The notes under the pieces: model-generated
What the model saw: only the letters and a program-made list of their open reading frames with translations
What the model was told of the DNA's origin: nothing
The model's database searches: none
Shown here: positions 1 to 8,946 of the stretch, piece after piece
Position numbering within the stretch: the first letter of the stretch is position 1
Layout of the letters: every line of letters starts with the position of its first letter
Source: an uncultured Planctomycetaceae bacterium
GTDB lineage: Bacteria > Planctomycetota > Planctomycetia > Planctomycetales > Planctomycetaceae
DNA: 64,000 nucleotides
Reading direction: 5' to 3'
Assembly (NCBI GenBank): GCA_903861195.1
Contig: CAIOTJ010000042.1
Coordinates: 1-64,000, forward strand
Position numbers and translations under genes: made by a program

Positions 1-746
1 TCGATTCGACGGCGGTGAGCCAGCCCGCGATCTACGTCGCCAGCCTGGCGGGTCTCGAACAGTTGCGGCAGGAGTCTCCCGAGGTGGTGGCCGGGGCAGA
101 GTACTGCGCCGGATTGAGCCTGGGTGAGTACACCGCGCTGACGTTTGCGGGGGCATTGTCATTCGCCGACGGGGTGCGGCTGGTCCAGCGTCGCGGGGCT
201 GCGATGCAGGCGGCGGCCGACGCGAATCCCTCGGGAATGGTGAGCATTCTGATGCTGGATCGACCCCAGGTCGAAGCGCTGTGCGGGCAGTCTCGGGATG
301 CTGGTCCACTGTGGGTGGCCAATTATCTGTGTCCGGGGAATACGGTTCTTTCGGGCTCGAAAGAAGGATGTGCCCGGGCATTGGAACTGGCGGAAGAGCA
401 GGGGGCCAAGACCGCCACTCTGGCGGTGGCGGGTGCCTTCCATACCGAGTTGATGCGTCCGGCCGATCAGCGTTTGGCTGAGGCGCTGCGGGAGACCCGG
501 TTTGAGGGGGCCCGGATCCCGGTCTTTTCAAATGTGGACGCCCAGCCTCACCAGGCGGCGGGAGATTTTCCTGATCTGCTGGTCAAGCAGGTGCTGGCCC
601 CGGTGCTTTGGGAAGACTGTGTGCGGGGGCTGCTGGCCGCCGGGGTCGACAAATTCTACGAGATTGGTCCCGGAAAGGTGCTGAAGGGGCTGCTGAAGCG
701 GATCGACCGCAAGGTCGAATGCGTGACGGTCGGGGGAGATGGATAG
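1..746 (+). CDS. fabD: Malonyl-CoA:ACP transacylase (5' truncated by window edge)
   Basis: Transfers malonyl groups from CoA to acyl carrier protein, supplying extender units for type II fatty acid synthesis in the cytoplasm. The reading frame is open to the left edge, where it reads [20 protein letters not shown]-like sequence typical of the FabD N-terminal half, so the GTG at 15 is not the true start and roughly 80-90 residues are missing. The nucleophile lies in GLSLGE (Ser codon 117-119) and the catalytic histidine in GAFHTELM (codon 441-443). The usual GHSLGE is GLSLGE here. acpP and fabF follow on the same strand, the classical fab order. Family call is firm; only the 5' end is unknown. 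Confidence 0.95.
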   Translation, partial: DSTAVSQPAIYVASLAGLEQLRQESPEVVAGAEYCAGLSLGEYTALTFAGALSFADGVRLVQRRGAAMQAAADANPSGMVSILMLDRPQVEALCGQSRDAGPLWVANYLCPGNTVLSGSKEGCARALELAEEQGAKTATLAVAGAFHTELMRPADQRLAEALRETRFEGARIPVFSNVDAQPHQAAGDFPDLLVKQVLAPVLWEDCVRGLLAAGVDKFYEIGPGKVLKGLLKRIDRKVECVTVGGDG

Positions 747-783
747 CCTGTATCAATCCCTCAGGGTTGCAGTTTACACACCT

Positions 784-829
784 CTGCAAACGCGATATAT
801 CTTGCCCGAGTTCGGCAGGGCGTTTGCAG
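784..829 (+). promoter_or_regulatory. Inverted repeat in the fabD-acpP spacer
   Basis: A perfect 10-bp inverted repeat (CTGCAAACGC at 784-793, GCGTTTGCAG at 820-829) encloses 26 bases containing a small CCGA/TCGG hairpin. It ends 15 bases before the acpP Shine-Dalgarno sequence (GGAGG, 844-848). The transcript could fold into a leader that sets acpP expression relative to fabD, or the repeat could bind a dimeric regulator. No T-run follows, so it does not look like an intrinsic terminator. The function is inferred. Confidence 0.4.
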
Positions 830-856
830 TTCACGAAGACAACGGAGGAAGCCTGC

Positions 857-1120
857 GTGGCCACTGAGTTGACCAAGGACAAGATTGAGGAAAAAGTATT
901 CGGGATTGTGGCGGAACAGCTGCAGGTGCCGAAGAAAGACATCACCGCGAACAGTTCGTTCATCAACGATCTGCAGGCGGATTCTCTGGACATCGTCGAG
1001 CTGGTCATGGAATTCGAGGACGAATTCAAGATCGGGATCCCCGACGAGGACTACGAGAAGATCAAGACCGTGGGAGACGCGGTCAGTTACATCGCGGAAA
1101 AGGGCGGCGGCCAGCAATGA
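857..1120 (+). CDS. acpP: Acyl carrier protein
   Basis: Small acidic carrier (87 aa) that holds growing acyl chains on a 4'-phosphopantetheine arm during fatty acid synthesis. The attachment serine is Ser43 in the ADSLD motif, followed by the helix II sequence [12 protein letters not shown] typical of AcpP. The GTG start at 857 is chosen because it lies 8 bases after a strong GGAGG (844-848) and gives the normal ACP length; a longer upstream reading of the frame has no ACP-like content. The stop overlaps the fabF ATG (ATGA, 1117-1120), implying translational coupling. Family and function are secure. Confidence 0.96.
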   Translation: MATELTKDKIEEKVFGIVAEQLQVPKKDITANSSFINDLQADSLDIVELVMEFEDEFKIGIPDEDYEKIKTVGDAVSYIAEKGGGQQ

Positions 1121-2355
1121 CGAGGCGTGTTGTAGTCACCGGTGTTGGGGTCGTGACTGCGCTGGGAACCAACGTCTCGGAATTCTGGGACAATCTCTGC
1201 GCGGGGAAGAGTGGCGTCAGCCATCTTCAGCGGTTCGATCCCACCGATTTCAAGGTGCGGTTTGGCGGCGAGATCAAGGATTTCTCGGCTGAGGAGTGCA
1301 TCCCGGCCAAAGAGGTCAAGCGTCTCGACCGTTTCTGCCAGTTCGCCATGTATGGGGCCGCCAAGGCGATCCAGCAGGCGGGAATCGATTTTGATCAGGG
1401 AGATCCCTATCGCCACGGTGTGGTCACCGGTAGCGGTATCGGGGGACTGCACGAAATCGAGGAGCAGCACTGCGCCCTGTTCGACCGGGGACCCAACCGC
1501 GTCTCCCCGTTCATGATTCCCAAGCTGATGGTCAATGCCGCCAGTGGGAACATCTCGGTGTTCTGGGGCCTCAAGGGGCCCAACACCGCTGTGGCGACCG
1601 CTTGTGCTTCGGCTTCGAATGCCATCGGCGACGCCTTCGATCTGATTCGTGCGAATCGGGCCGATGTAATTGTCACTGGAGGGAGCGAGGCCGCGATTAC
1701 TCCCATGGGGTTGTCGGGATTCGCACGGATGAGCGCCCTCTCCACCCGCAATGATGATCCGCAGCGGGCCAGCCGTCCGTTCGACCGGGATCGCGATGGC
1801 TTCGTCATTGCCGAAGGGGCCGGGATGGCCGTCCTGGAGGAATACGAGCACGCGAAACGCCGCGGAGCCAACATTCTCGCCGAAGTGGTGGGATATGGCC
1901 TGAGTGCGGATGGCAACCATATGACAGCTCCTGATCCGGAAGGCCGGGGAGCGGCCCGGGCGATGCTGTTTGCACTGCAGGATGCCCGATTGAACACCGT
2001 CGAAGTCGATTACATCAACGCCCACGGCACCAGCACTCCCCTGGGTGACAAGGCCGAGACGGCGGCGATCAAGTCCGTGTTCAACGGACACAGCCGCTCA
2101 GTGGCGGTTTCCAGCACGAAGAGCCAGTTGGGACACCTGTTGGGTGCGTCTGGCGGCGTCGAGTTTGTGGTGTCGGTCCTGGCACTTCAGCACGGCGTGA
2201 TGCCTCCGACAATCAACCTTGATAACCCCGATCCCGACTGCGACCTCGACTATGTGCCTCACGAGGCCCGAAACAAGGGGCTGAAGTACGTGATGTCAAA
2301 CAGTTTCGGGTTTGGTGGCCACAACGCCTGTCTTGTTCTGGCGAAGGCCCCCTGA
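1117..2355 (+). CDS. fabF: 3-oxoacyl-[ACP] synthase II (KAS II)
   Basis: Condenses malonyl-ACP with acyl-ACP in fatty acid elongation. At 412 aa it has normal FabF length. The Cys-His-His triad is visible: nucleophile Cys163 in VATACASAS, His303 in [11 protein letters not shown] and His340 in [11 protein letters not shown]. The C-terminus carries the glycine-rich SFGFGGHNA motif that closes the active site. It starts at ATG 1117, overlapping the acpP stop by four bases. A strong hairpin terminator follows, so fabF is the last gene of the fab transcript. Confidence 0.97.
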   Translation: MTRRVVVTGVGVVTALGTNVSEFWDNLCAGKSGVSHLQRFDPTDFKVRFGGEIKDFSAEECIPAKEVKRLDRFCQFAMYGAAKAIQQAGIDFDQGDPYRHGVVTGSGIGGLHEIEEQHCALFDRGPNRVSPFMIPKLMVNAASGNISVFWGLKGPNTAVATACASASNAIGDAFDLIRANRADVIVTGGSEAAITPMGLSGFARMSALSTRNDDPQRASRPFDRDRDGFVIAEGAGMAVLEEYEHAKRRGANILAEVVGYGLSADGNHMTAPDPEGRGAARAMLFALQDARLNTVEVDYINAHGTSTPLGDKAETAAIKSVFNGHSRSVAVSSTKSQLGHLLGASGGVEFVVSVLALQHGVMPPTINLDNPDPDCDLDYVPHEARNKGLKYVMSNSFGFGGHNACLVLAKAP

Positions 2356-2380
2356 GGACTGCCTGACCTCCGAACCGAAA

Positions 2381-2416
2381 ACGGGCTCCACCATCCTGGA
2401 GCCCGTTGTCATTCTT
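2381..2416 (+). terminator. Intrinsic terminator after fabF
   Basis: A perfect 10-bp GC-rich stem (ACGGGCTCCA 2381-2390, TGGAGCCCGT 2397-2406) with a 6-base loop, followed by the T-rich TGTCATTCTTT. It lies 25 bases after the fabF stop, between convergent fabF and ftsK. The T-tract is interrupted. Confidence 0.8.
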
Positions 2417-2577
2417 TGGGGTCGCGTTTCAGGCCGCGGTGGGTGGTGCTTCACCCAATCGGGTATTCCTCAACGAGGTCGTGGATTCTTTGTCGCGCGG
2501 CTTTCTCTGCTGACCGATCAGTCTGCGGCGGTGAAATTACCGTTCCTGGTCGGGCAGCTTATCGTCGCGGGTGCAAC

Positions 2578-5211
2578 TCAGCCCGGTTGCAGCGCGGCGG
2601 TCGGATTGCCGCCAGAGACCAATTCGGCCCATTGTTCGGGCGTATAGAGCACTTCGCGGGCCTGCGATCCGTTGTAATCTCCCACGATTCCATCCTCGGC
2701 CATGTAGTCGATGAGTCGGGCTGCCCGGCCGTATCCAATTCCCAGGGCCCGCTGCAGCAATGACACGCTCCCCCGCCCTTCGCGGACCACGACGTCGATG
2801 GCCGGTTCGTACATGTCATCCCGGCTACGGATGGCATCGATGCCGCTTTTTCCCTTGCCCTGCGTGCTCAGCTGTGCCAATTCGCGGCTGTATTCGGGCT
2901 CGCAGTCGCCGAAGAATTCAATGACCGAGTTGACCTCATTGTCGGAGACATAGGTCCCCTGCGCACGGGTCATCTTGCTTGTCCCGGGAATCAAGTACAG
3001 CATGTCTCCGTTCCCCAGCAGACGCTCCGCCCCCATCTCGTCCAGCACCACTCGGCTGTCGACCCGGCTGGCGACCTGGAAGGCAATGCGTGCCGGCAGA
3101 TTGGATTTGATCAGCCCGGTAATGACATCCACCGTCGGCTTCTGCGTCGCCAGCACCAGATGAATGCCCACCGCCCGCGACTTCTGCGCCAGCCGAATAA
3201 TGAATCCTTCCACCTCTTTGCCCGAGGTCATCATCATGTCGGCCATTTCGTCGGCGATGATGACGATGTAGGGCATCCGCTCGGGGACCTGATCGGCCTC
3301 TTCCGAGTTGGGGTCCAGCCCCAGTTTCCTCAGGATGGTGTCACGTCCCAGCTCGTTGTAGCTGTCGAGATGGCGAACCCCGCACCGGGCCAGCAGGTCG
3401 TACCGCTCCTCCATTTTGTCGACCGCCCAGCCCAGTACAGCCTCGGCCTTCTTCATATCGGTGATGACCGGGTGCATCAGGTGGGGCACCCGCTTGTAGG
3501 GGCTGAGTTCGACCATCTTGGGGTCGATCATCAGCATCTTGACCTGCTCGGGGGTGCGGGTCATCAGAATCGACAGGATGAGGGCGTTCAGGCAGACGCT
3601 CTTGCCGGTGCCCGTCCGCCCGGCGATCAGCAGGTGAGGCATCTTCGCCAGATCGACCACCAGCGGACGGCCGCTGACATCCTTTCCCAGGAAGACGGGG
3701 ATCCGCTTCTTGTCTCCCGCGTCGGGCGAGGCCTCGATCAACTCCCGCAACCGCACCATCACCTGCCGGTCGTTCGGGACCTCAACTCCCACCGTGTTCT
3801 TCCCCGGAATGGGGGCCACCACCCGCACACTGGGGACTCGCAGGGCGATCGCCAGGTCGTCGGCGAGCGCCGTTACCTTGTTGAGCCGCAGGCCCGCCTC
3901 CAGCTCCAGTTCGAACTGGGTAATGACCGGTCCGGTGTCGATCTCGACGACCCGGACGTTGAGTCCGAACTCTTGAAAGGTCCGTTCGAGAATGGCCGCG
4001 GCCCCCCGGGCCTTCTCGGCCAGGGCCTCGAAGGGGAACGGTTCCGCCGGTTCGAGCAGTGCGGCGGTGGGCAGGTTGTATTCCCGCGGGGGAATCGGCG
4101 GGCTGACCCGCACCCCCTGCTGCAGCGTTAGATCGCGGGGCGGATTGATGCGAATGGGAGCCGGAGTGGTCGTGGCCGGAGGAGAGGGGGTGTGTTCCTC
4201 TTCGACAGAGTCCGCCTCGGCAAGTGGATCGTCGCGGAGGTTCGACTCATCGGGAGGCTCGAGCTCGCGAAGGATGCCGATGGGGGGCTCGACCAGTTTG
4301 GGAAGCCCCTCGAGTGCCGGAAAATTCTCTTCCGCAGCGGGCGTGCTGGCAGGGGGCCGGGTCACGAACGACGACACCGGAACTTCCACAAGGGGCGCTC
4401 CAGCCGGGATTTCTGGACTTGAAGTCGGGGCTCCAACCAGTTTTGGCGCGGAGGGTGTCTCCACGGCTGGGGTTTCACAGGGAGGAACCGGCTCGGCTGG
4501 CTGGGGGGGAATCGCCTCCCGGACAGACGCAACCGGGACAGGTGTCGGAATCGGTGCGGCGGGTGAACTCGCAGCGGCAACAGTGGCGTCTGACCCCAAC
4601 GGAGCGCGGGCCGGTTCGGCCGGTTCGGCAGAGTGTTCGTCCGCCAGTCCAAAACCCAGTTTCTGGAACAGGAGGTAGGGACCCACAACGAGGGCGAGCA
4701 AGCCCCGGGCCGTCCAGCGGTCGAACACGAGAATCGCACCCGCCGCAGTCAGTGTCGACAACAGCAGCGAAATTCCAGGTTCCTGAAAACGGGGGTGCAA
4801 CGTGGCCCAAATCCAGGCGCCCAAGATGCCCCCACTTCCCATGAGGGGCGAACCGGGCAAGTCGGGTGTCAGGGCCCTCAGGGTGGTGCATCCGACACCG
4901 ACCAATAGAATCCAGCCGGCGAGCGGCTGCAACGGGCGATCATGCTCACTCCGCATCAGCCAGCTGATCCCACAGGACCCCAGCGACAGGGGAACGAGCC
5001 AAGCCCCCCAGCCCAGCAGGTTGCGCAGGTTATTCGCCACGAATGCGCCCCTGCTTCCCAGCAGGTTCGTCACCTCGTCGGGCGGGGGATAGACTGCATC
5101 CCCCGGAGGATCGGCAGGATCGAAACTCCAGAGCGCAAGGCCCACGAACACCACGAGGCCCAGCAAACCCAGGGCCAACAGGTCAATCGGCAGGCGGCGG
5201 CGGTTGATCAT
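2578..5211 (-). CDS. ftsK: DNA translocase FtsK
   Basis: Septum-located ATPase that pumps chromosomal DNA into daughter cells and acts with the division site. The 877-aa protein has an N-terminal membrane domain of four or five helices within residues 10-183, a Pro/Ala/Glu-rich linker (about 190-395) and a RecA-like motor domain. Walker A is GRTGTGKS (531-538); Walker B lies in YIVIIADEMADMM (648-660). The C-terminal winged-helix gamma domain, which reads polar DNA motifs, is recognisable around GIGYGRAARLIDYMAEDGIV. The linker is shorter than in E. coli FtsK but normal for the SpoIIIE/FtsK family. It is convergent with fabF and separated from coaB by about 150 bp. Confidence 0.95.
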   Translation of the reverse strand: MINRRRLPIDLLALGLLGLVVFVGLALWSFDPADPPGDAVYPPPDEVTNLLGSRGAFVANNLRNLLGWGAWLVPLSLGSCGISWLMRSEHDRPLQPLAGWILLVGVGCTTLRALTPDLPGSPLMGSGGILGAWIWATLHPRFQEPGISLLLSTLTAAGAILVFDRWTARGLLALVVGPYLLFQKLGFGLADEHSAEPAEPARAPLGSDATVAAASSPAAPIPTPVPVASVREAIPPQPAEPVPPCETPAVETPSAPKLVGAPTSSPEIPAGAPLVEVPVSSFVTRPPASTPAAEENFPALEGLPKLVEPPIGILRELEPPDESNLRDDPLAEADSVEEEHTPSPPATTTPAPIRINPPRDLTLQQGVRVSPPIPPREYNLPTAALLEPAEPFPFEALAEKARGAAAILERTFQEFGLNVRVVEIDTGPVITQFELELEAGLRLNKVTALADDLAIALRVPSVRVVAPIPGKNTVGVEVPNDRQVMVRLRELIEASPDAGDKKRIPVFLGKDVSGRPLVVDLAKMPHLLIAGRTGTGKSVCLNALILSILMTRTPEQVKMLMIDPKMVELSPYKRVPHLMHPVITDMKKAEAVLGWAVDKMEERYDLLARCGVRHLDSYNELGRDTILRKLGLDPNSEEADQVPERMPYIVIIADEMADMMMTSGKEVEGFIIRLAQKSRAVGIHLVLATQKPTVDVITGLIKSNLPARIAFQVASRVDSRVVLDEMGAERLLGNGDMLYLIPGTSKMTRAQGTYVSDNEVNSVIEFFGDCEPEYSRELAQLSTQGKGKSGIDAIRSRDDMYEPAIDVVVREGRGSVSLLQRALGIGYGRAARLIDYMAEDGIVGDYNGSQAREVLYTPEQWAELVSGGNPTAALQPG

Positions 5212-5366
5212 CAGACAGTCTCCCGTCTGGAGACTAGCACCCGTCAGCCACCAAGCGGCCGAATTCGCGTTGCCCGATGTCGTTTCGTTTCAGCGACTTT
5301 GCCGATTGTACGTGCGCTGACGACGAAGACCGGCCAATCCATCCGGTGATCCCCTCCCGTCAGCGG

Positions 5367-5999
5367 TCATTCGGGTGCGGACCCGAATCGCGTGCTGATC
5401 CATTCGATCAGCCGGCGCCCCACCTCTTTTTTGGTCCCGTGCCAGGCCCCGCGAAGCATGCCATCGCTGGTCAAGAGTTCAATTTCGTTGTCGTCGGAAT
5501 TGATGGCCGAGACATGGTTCAGAACAATCGCGTCGCAATTCTTGACGCGCATCTTGCGCAAGGCATTGGGCCGGGCATCCTGCGATTCCAGGGCGAAACC
5601 GATCAGAAATCGCGAGCCCTTCTGTCGTCCCAGTTCAGCCAGAACATCGGTCGTTTCGACCAACTCCAACAACAGCGATTGACCGGTCTTTTTCAGTTTG
5701 CCGGTGGATCGTCGGAGGGGGCGATAATCGCAGACTGCGGCCGCGGCAATGGCCCCGTCGCACTCGGGCCAGGCGGCGAGACAGGCCTGATGCATTTCGT
5801 CGGTCGTTTCGACGGGGACGAAGTCACAACCGGCCGGCGGGGACAAGGCGACCGGACCGCAGACCAACGTCACCTGATGGCCGAGATCCCGCGCCGCCTC
5901 GGCCAGGGCGAAGCCCATGCGCCCACTGCTCGCGTTGGAGAGAAACCGCACATCGTCGATGTATTCCCGGGTGGGGCCCGCGGTAATCAGCAGTCGCAT
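5367..5999 (-). CDS. coaB: Phosphopantothenate-cysteine ligase (stand-alone CoaB)
   Basis: Joins cysteine to 4'-phosphopantothenate in coenzyme A synthesis. The 210-aa protein starts directly with the CoaB nucleotide-binding motif ITAGPTREYIDDVRFLSN, then SSGRMG, AAVCDYRP and the C-terminal VLNHVSAINSDDNEIELL, the equivalent of the CoaB NDVS/DDNE region. In many bacteria this domain is fused behind the CoaC decarboxylase; here no CoaC domain precedes it, so decarboxylation must be encoded elsewhere. The DUF1559-like gene ends 21 bases upstream on the same strand, suggesting co-transcription. The call is firm. Confidence 0.93.
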   Translation of the reverse strand: MRLLITAGPTREYIDDVRFLSNASSGRMGFALAEAARDLGHQVTLVCGPVALSPPAGCDFVPVETTDEMHQACLAAWPECDGAIAAAAVCDYRPLRRSTGKLKKTGQSLLLELVETTDVLAELGRQKGSRFLIGFALESQDARPNALRKMRVKNCDAIVLNHVSAINSDDNEIELLTSDGMLRGAWHGTKKEVGRRLIEWISTRFGSAPE

Positions 6000-6020
6000 G
6001 CCACTGGACGCATCTGGAGT

Positions 6021-6344
6021 TCAAGGGAGACGGGAGGAAGTGGACGGCTCGCGATCTTTGGCCGGTTGCGGCAGCGGATTAGCGGCCGGGGGCAACGAAC
6101 CATGCAGATCGCTGTAAGAGAACATGGCGGTCCCCAAGCGTCGGAGATTGTCTTGGGTCTGAATGCGGCGGGCGGCATCACGGGTTCGCTGAATCCAGGG
6201 AATCACCACAGCGCACGCAATCAGGCAGGCCAGCAGTCCCACACCCCAGGCGACTGGATCACGAGCCGTCAACCAGCGGGCGGCCCGGGCAATCCGTTCT
6301 GGCGTCGTGGGCATGCGGCAACTCGGGCAGGGTCCTGACAACAA
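6021..6344 (-). CDS. Short DUF1559-like membrane protein
   Basis: A 107-aa protein with an N-terminal CPSC pair, one membrane helix (about residues 32-51, GVGLLACLIACAVVIPWI) and then the segment RTRDAARRIQTQDNLRRLG...YSDLHGSLPPA. That segment resembles the pseudopilin-like start of planctomycete DUF1559 proteins, where an N-terminal helix is followed by AARR..C.NNL...Y...HG.FPPA. Full DUF1559 proteins are usually about 300 aa with a C-terminal signature, so this is either a minor family form or a truncated one; no DUF1559 remnant was recognised in the following bases. Its gene ends 21 bases before coaB. Role unknown. Confidence 0.7.
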   Translation of the reverse strand: MLSGPCPSCRMPTTPERIARAARWLTARDPVAWGVGLLACLIACAVVIPWIQRTRDAARRIQTQDNLRRLGTAMFSYSDLHGSLPPAANPLPQPAKDREPSTSSRLP

Positions 6345-6455
6345 CGAAGCAACAACTCCGAATTCTACGGACTGTGGGGCCGGAAACCCAACCGGGACGA
6401 TTTCTCACGCACCACCAACGGAAGCGATCCGGGACTGCCTCTCATGAGGAACGCC

Positions 6456-7112
6456 TCAAGCCGGCAGCAATTCCAGCGTCTGCCACAGAGAAGGGTCGAG
6501 GTCGTAGGGGAATTCGGGACCGACCGAGAGCACCTGATGCCCAAATTCCGCATCCCTCAGGTCATAGTAGAAGCCCAGTCGGGGCTGATCGGCGGGGGAA
6601 TAACCAGTCAGGCATTCCGCCGGGATCCACGTCTCGCAGCGATAGCCCCCCTGCAAGGGGTACCGCCTCGTTTGCAGGAGGTCAGCCCGGCTGAGATCGC
6701 AGTTCTCGCGGGCCCGGTCAATCGCGTACTGCTCGGCGCGTGGGCCGGGATCGGTCCCAGCCCCCTGGGCGGCGTGGACCACGATCGCATGGCAGAACCG
6801 GCTGGCTCGATGGATGTTCTGCGTGTTGCGGGTATCGATCCAGAGACGCAGCCGGTCTCCGAGCGATCCAGCCGCCCCCCGTGCAATGGGGCGTTGCTTC
6901 CCTTCAATCTGCCAGGAAACTGCGAGGCCCCGGGGGTTCCAGGCCAACCGGACGTCGGCGAACGGTTGCCGGTCCCCCAGTGAAACTGCGGGGAGCCGAC
7001 AGCGAGGGTCCAGGTTCCAGGTCGACTCTCCCGATCCTGGCAGTGCGGACACATGCGGCACCCGCAGGCAGAATCGAAAGAGAAAACCGGGGGGAATGAG
7101 TGGTTCAGCCAT
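6456..7112 (-). CDS. CBM9-like (sugar-binding fold) hypothetical protein
   Basis: A 218-aa protein from the ATG at 7112. The frame continues upstream, but that part has no recognisable content, so the internal ATG is preferred; no strong ribosome site is visible. Residues around RLRLWIDTRNTQNIHRASRFCHAIVV and the final LGFYYDLRDAEFGHQVL resemble the carbohydrate-binding family 9-like beta-sandwich found in many planctomycete hypothetical proteins. No signal peptide is evident. Substrate is unknown; the CBM9-like assignment is from pattern recognition, without an alignment. It lies between the coaB group and the DUF1501 gene, all on the minus strand. Confidence 0.65.
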   Translation of the reverse strand: MAEPLIPPGFLFRFCLRVPHVSALPGSGESTWNLDPRCRLPAVSLGDRQPFADVRLAWNPRGLAVSWQIEGKQRPIARGAAGSLGDRLRLWIDTRNTQNIHRASRFCHAIVVHAAQGAGTDPGPRAEQYAIDRARENCDLSRADLLQTRRYPLQGGYRCETWIPAECLTGYSPADQPRLGFYYDLRDAEFGHQVLSVGPEFPYDLDPSLWQTLELLPA

Positions 7113-7440
7113 GAACTGCTGCCGACGCGTACCGGCGTCGATCCGGAGGTGATGGGCAGGGCGGAGGAACACTGACTTGGGGTTCGGCGAGAATCCCAAG
7201 GCGCTGGTCGCGGGAGGGGCCAGACACGGACCCGCGGGGTGACTACATGCCGCTGGATCAGTGACGCCCAGCGTACGGGCCGGTGCAGTGGACGTCCAGC
7301 AGCCCACAGGCGACGACTGATCGACTGCTTTCCAATCGACCTGCTGGAGGACGTCTGCAAGTCGGCGGGGACCCTTCAATCATTTGCGAGCAGGCTGAGC
7401 TCTGTGCTTCCAGCTCCCCGGTCTGCAGGCCGTCAACGGT
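7113..7440. other. Non-coding stretch with no recognisable feature
   Basis: The 328 bases between the CBM9-like gene start and the DUF1501 gene stop hold no convincing gene. The frames open here have no recognisable motif. A promoter for the CBM9-like gene presumably lies here, but no clear -35/-10 pair or terminator was identified. Confidence 0.5.
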
Positions 7441-8946
7441 TCAGGACAAAATGCCCTGCACCACCTCGCCATGGATATCGGTCAGCCGAAAATCCCGGCC
7501 CTGGAAACGGTGGGTCAGGCGGGTGTGATCGATTCCCAGGAGATGCAGGATCGTTGCGTTCAGATCATGGATGTGAACCCCATCCCGTACGATGTTGTAG
7601 CCATAGTCGTCGGTCTCTCCCCAAGTGCAGCCCCCTTTGATGCCCGCTCCCGCCAACAGCGCGCTGAAGCAGCGGGGATGGTGGTCCCGCCCGTAATCGG
7701 TGGGAGACAACGCCCCCTGCGAATACACCGTGCGGCCAAACTCACCCCCCCAGACCAGCAGTGTGTCCTTCAGCAGGTCCCGCTGACGCAAGTCGTTGAT
7801 AAGTGCTGCGGTGGCTTGATCGGTATCGCGGCACTGACCTCGAATGGCGTTTGGCAATCCCCCGTGATGGTCCCACCCCATGTGGAACAACTGCACGAAG
7901 CGGACATCGCGCTCGGCCAGCCGACGGGCCAGCAGGCAATTGGCGGCATAGCTTCCCGGACGGGTCACATCGGGGCCGTAGGCTTCGAGGACATGCCGGG
8001 GTTCGTTCGAGACCTGCAGCAGTTCGGGAACGCTGGCCTGCATGCGAAAGGCCATCTCATACTGCGCGACACGGGTCTGGATCTCGGGATCTCCCACCTG
8101 CCGATGACGCAGCGTGTTCAGCGACTGCAGCCGGTCGAGCACACCCCGTCGGGCGGCGCGGTCCACCCCGGGTGGGTCCGAGAGATACAAGACCGCATCC
8201 CCTTTGTTCCGAAACTTCACCCCCTGGTGGCGCGAGGGAAGAAAACCGGCTCCCCACAGGCGGTCGTAGAGGGGTTGATCGTCGGGGCGCCCGCTGCCAA
8301 ATGAAGTCAGCACCACGTACGCGGGAAGATCCTGATTGACGCTCCCCAGTCCATAGGCGACCCACGCTCCGATGCTGGGGCGACCCGCCAACTGCGCCCC
8401 GGTCTGGGCAAAAGTGATGGCCGGGTCATGGTTGATCGCCTCGGTGTGCAGGGTACGGATCTGGCACCAATCATTGGCGAGACCTGCCATGTGCGGCAGG
8501 ATCTCGCTGAACCACATTCCCGAGTCTCCGTGCTGGGCGAATTGGAACATCGAGGGGGCGACCGGAAAGTTCGCCTGGCCCGAGGTCATGGTGGTCAGTC
8601 GCTGGCCCTGACGGATCGACTCGGGCAGATTCTCACCCCGCCGCGCGTCCAGACCCGGCTTGGGATCGAACAGATCCAACTGCGAGGGGGCCCCCGACTG
8701 GTACAGGTAGATCACCCGCTTCGCCCGGGGGGTGAAATGCGGCAGACCGGCTTGTCCCAGTGCGAGGGGGGACTCGGTTTTGCCTGGAGATTCGTTTCCT
8801 GAGGCGGTTTGGCCCAACAGCGAGGCGAGGGCGGCGAGACCCACGGCACCCACGCCGGCCGAACCTTCCAGAAACACCCGGCGGTTGAGAGCCTGCACGC
8901 GCGACAGGGGAGAGAGCGAGATGTCATTCACGGGTGGTGACCTCAT
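7441..8946 (-). CDS. DUF1501 (sulfatase-like) secreted protein
   Basis: A 501-aa member of the DUF1501 family, alkaline-phosphatase/sulfatase-fold proteins hugely expanded in Planctomycetota. The N-terminus carries a twin-arginine-type signal (NRRVFLEG, Arg22-Arg23, then a hydrophobic stretch), so a folded protein is probably exported. Diagnostic segments are RVIYLYQSGAPSQLDLFDPKP, NHDPAITFAQTG, FHMGWDHHGGLP, LVWGGEFGRT and GRDHHPRCFSALLAGAGIKGG. The start region overlaps the end of the upstream DUF1549/DUF1553 gene by 23 bases, indicating one transcript. This pairing is conserved across planctomycetes; the substrate is unknown. Confidence 0.92.
   Translation of the reverse strand: MRSPPVNDISLSPLSRVQALNRRVFLEGSAGVGAVGLAALASLLGQTASGNESPGKTESPLALGQAGLPHFTPRAKRVIYLYQSGAPSQLDLFDPKPGLDARRGENLPESIRQGQRLTTMTSGQANFPVAPSMFQFAQHGDSGMWFSEILPHMAGLANDWCQIRTLHTEAINHDPAITFAQTGAQLAGRPSIGAWVAYGLGSVNQDLPAYVVLTSFGSGRPDDQPLYDRLWGAGFLPSRHQGVKFRNKGDAVLYLSDPPGVDRAARRGVLDRLQSLNTLRHRQVGDPEIQTRVAQYEMAFRMQASVPELLQVSNEPRHVLEAYGPDVTRPGSYAANCLLARRLAERDVRFVQLFHMGWDHHGGLPNAIRGQCRDTDQATAALINDLRQRDLLKDTLLVWGGEFGRTVYSQGALSPTDYGRDHHPRCFSALLAGAGIKGGCTWGETDDYGYNIVRDGVHIHDLNATILHLLGIDHTRLTHRFQGRDFRLTDIHGEVVQGILS

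Noticed and set aside
1225-1245. GGTTCGATCC resembling a tRNA T-arm
   Set aside because: Lies inside fabF coding sequence and no acceptor stem, D-arm or anticodon arm can be drawn around it. No tRNA was found anywhere in the window.
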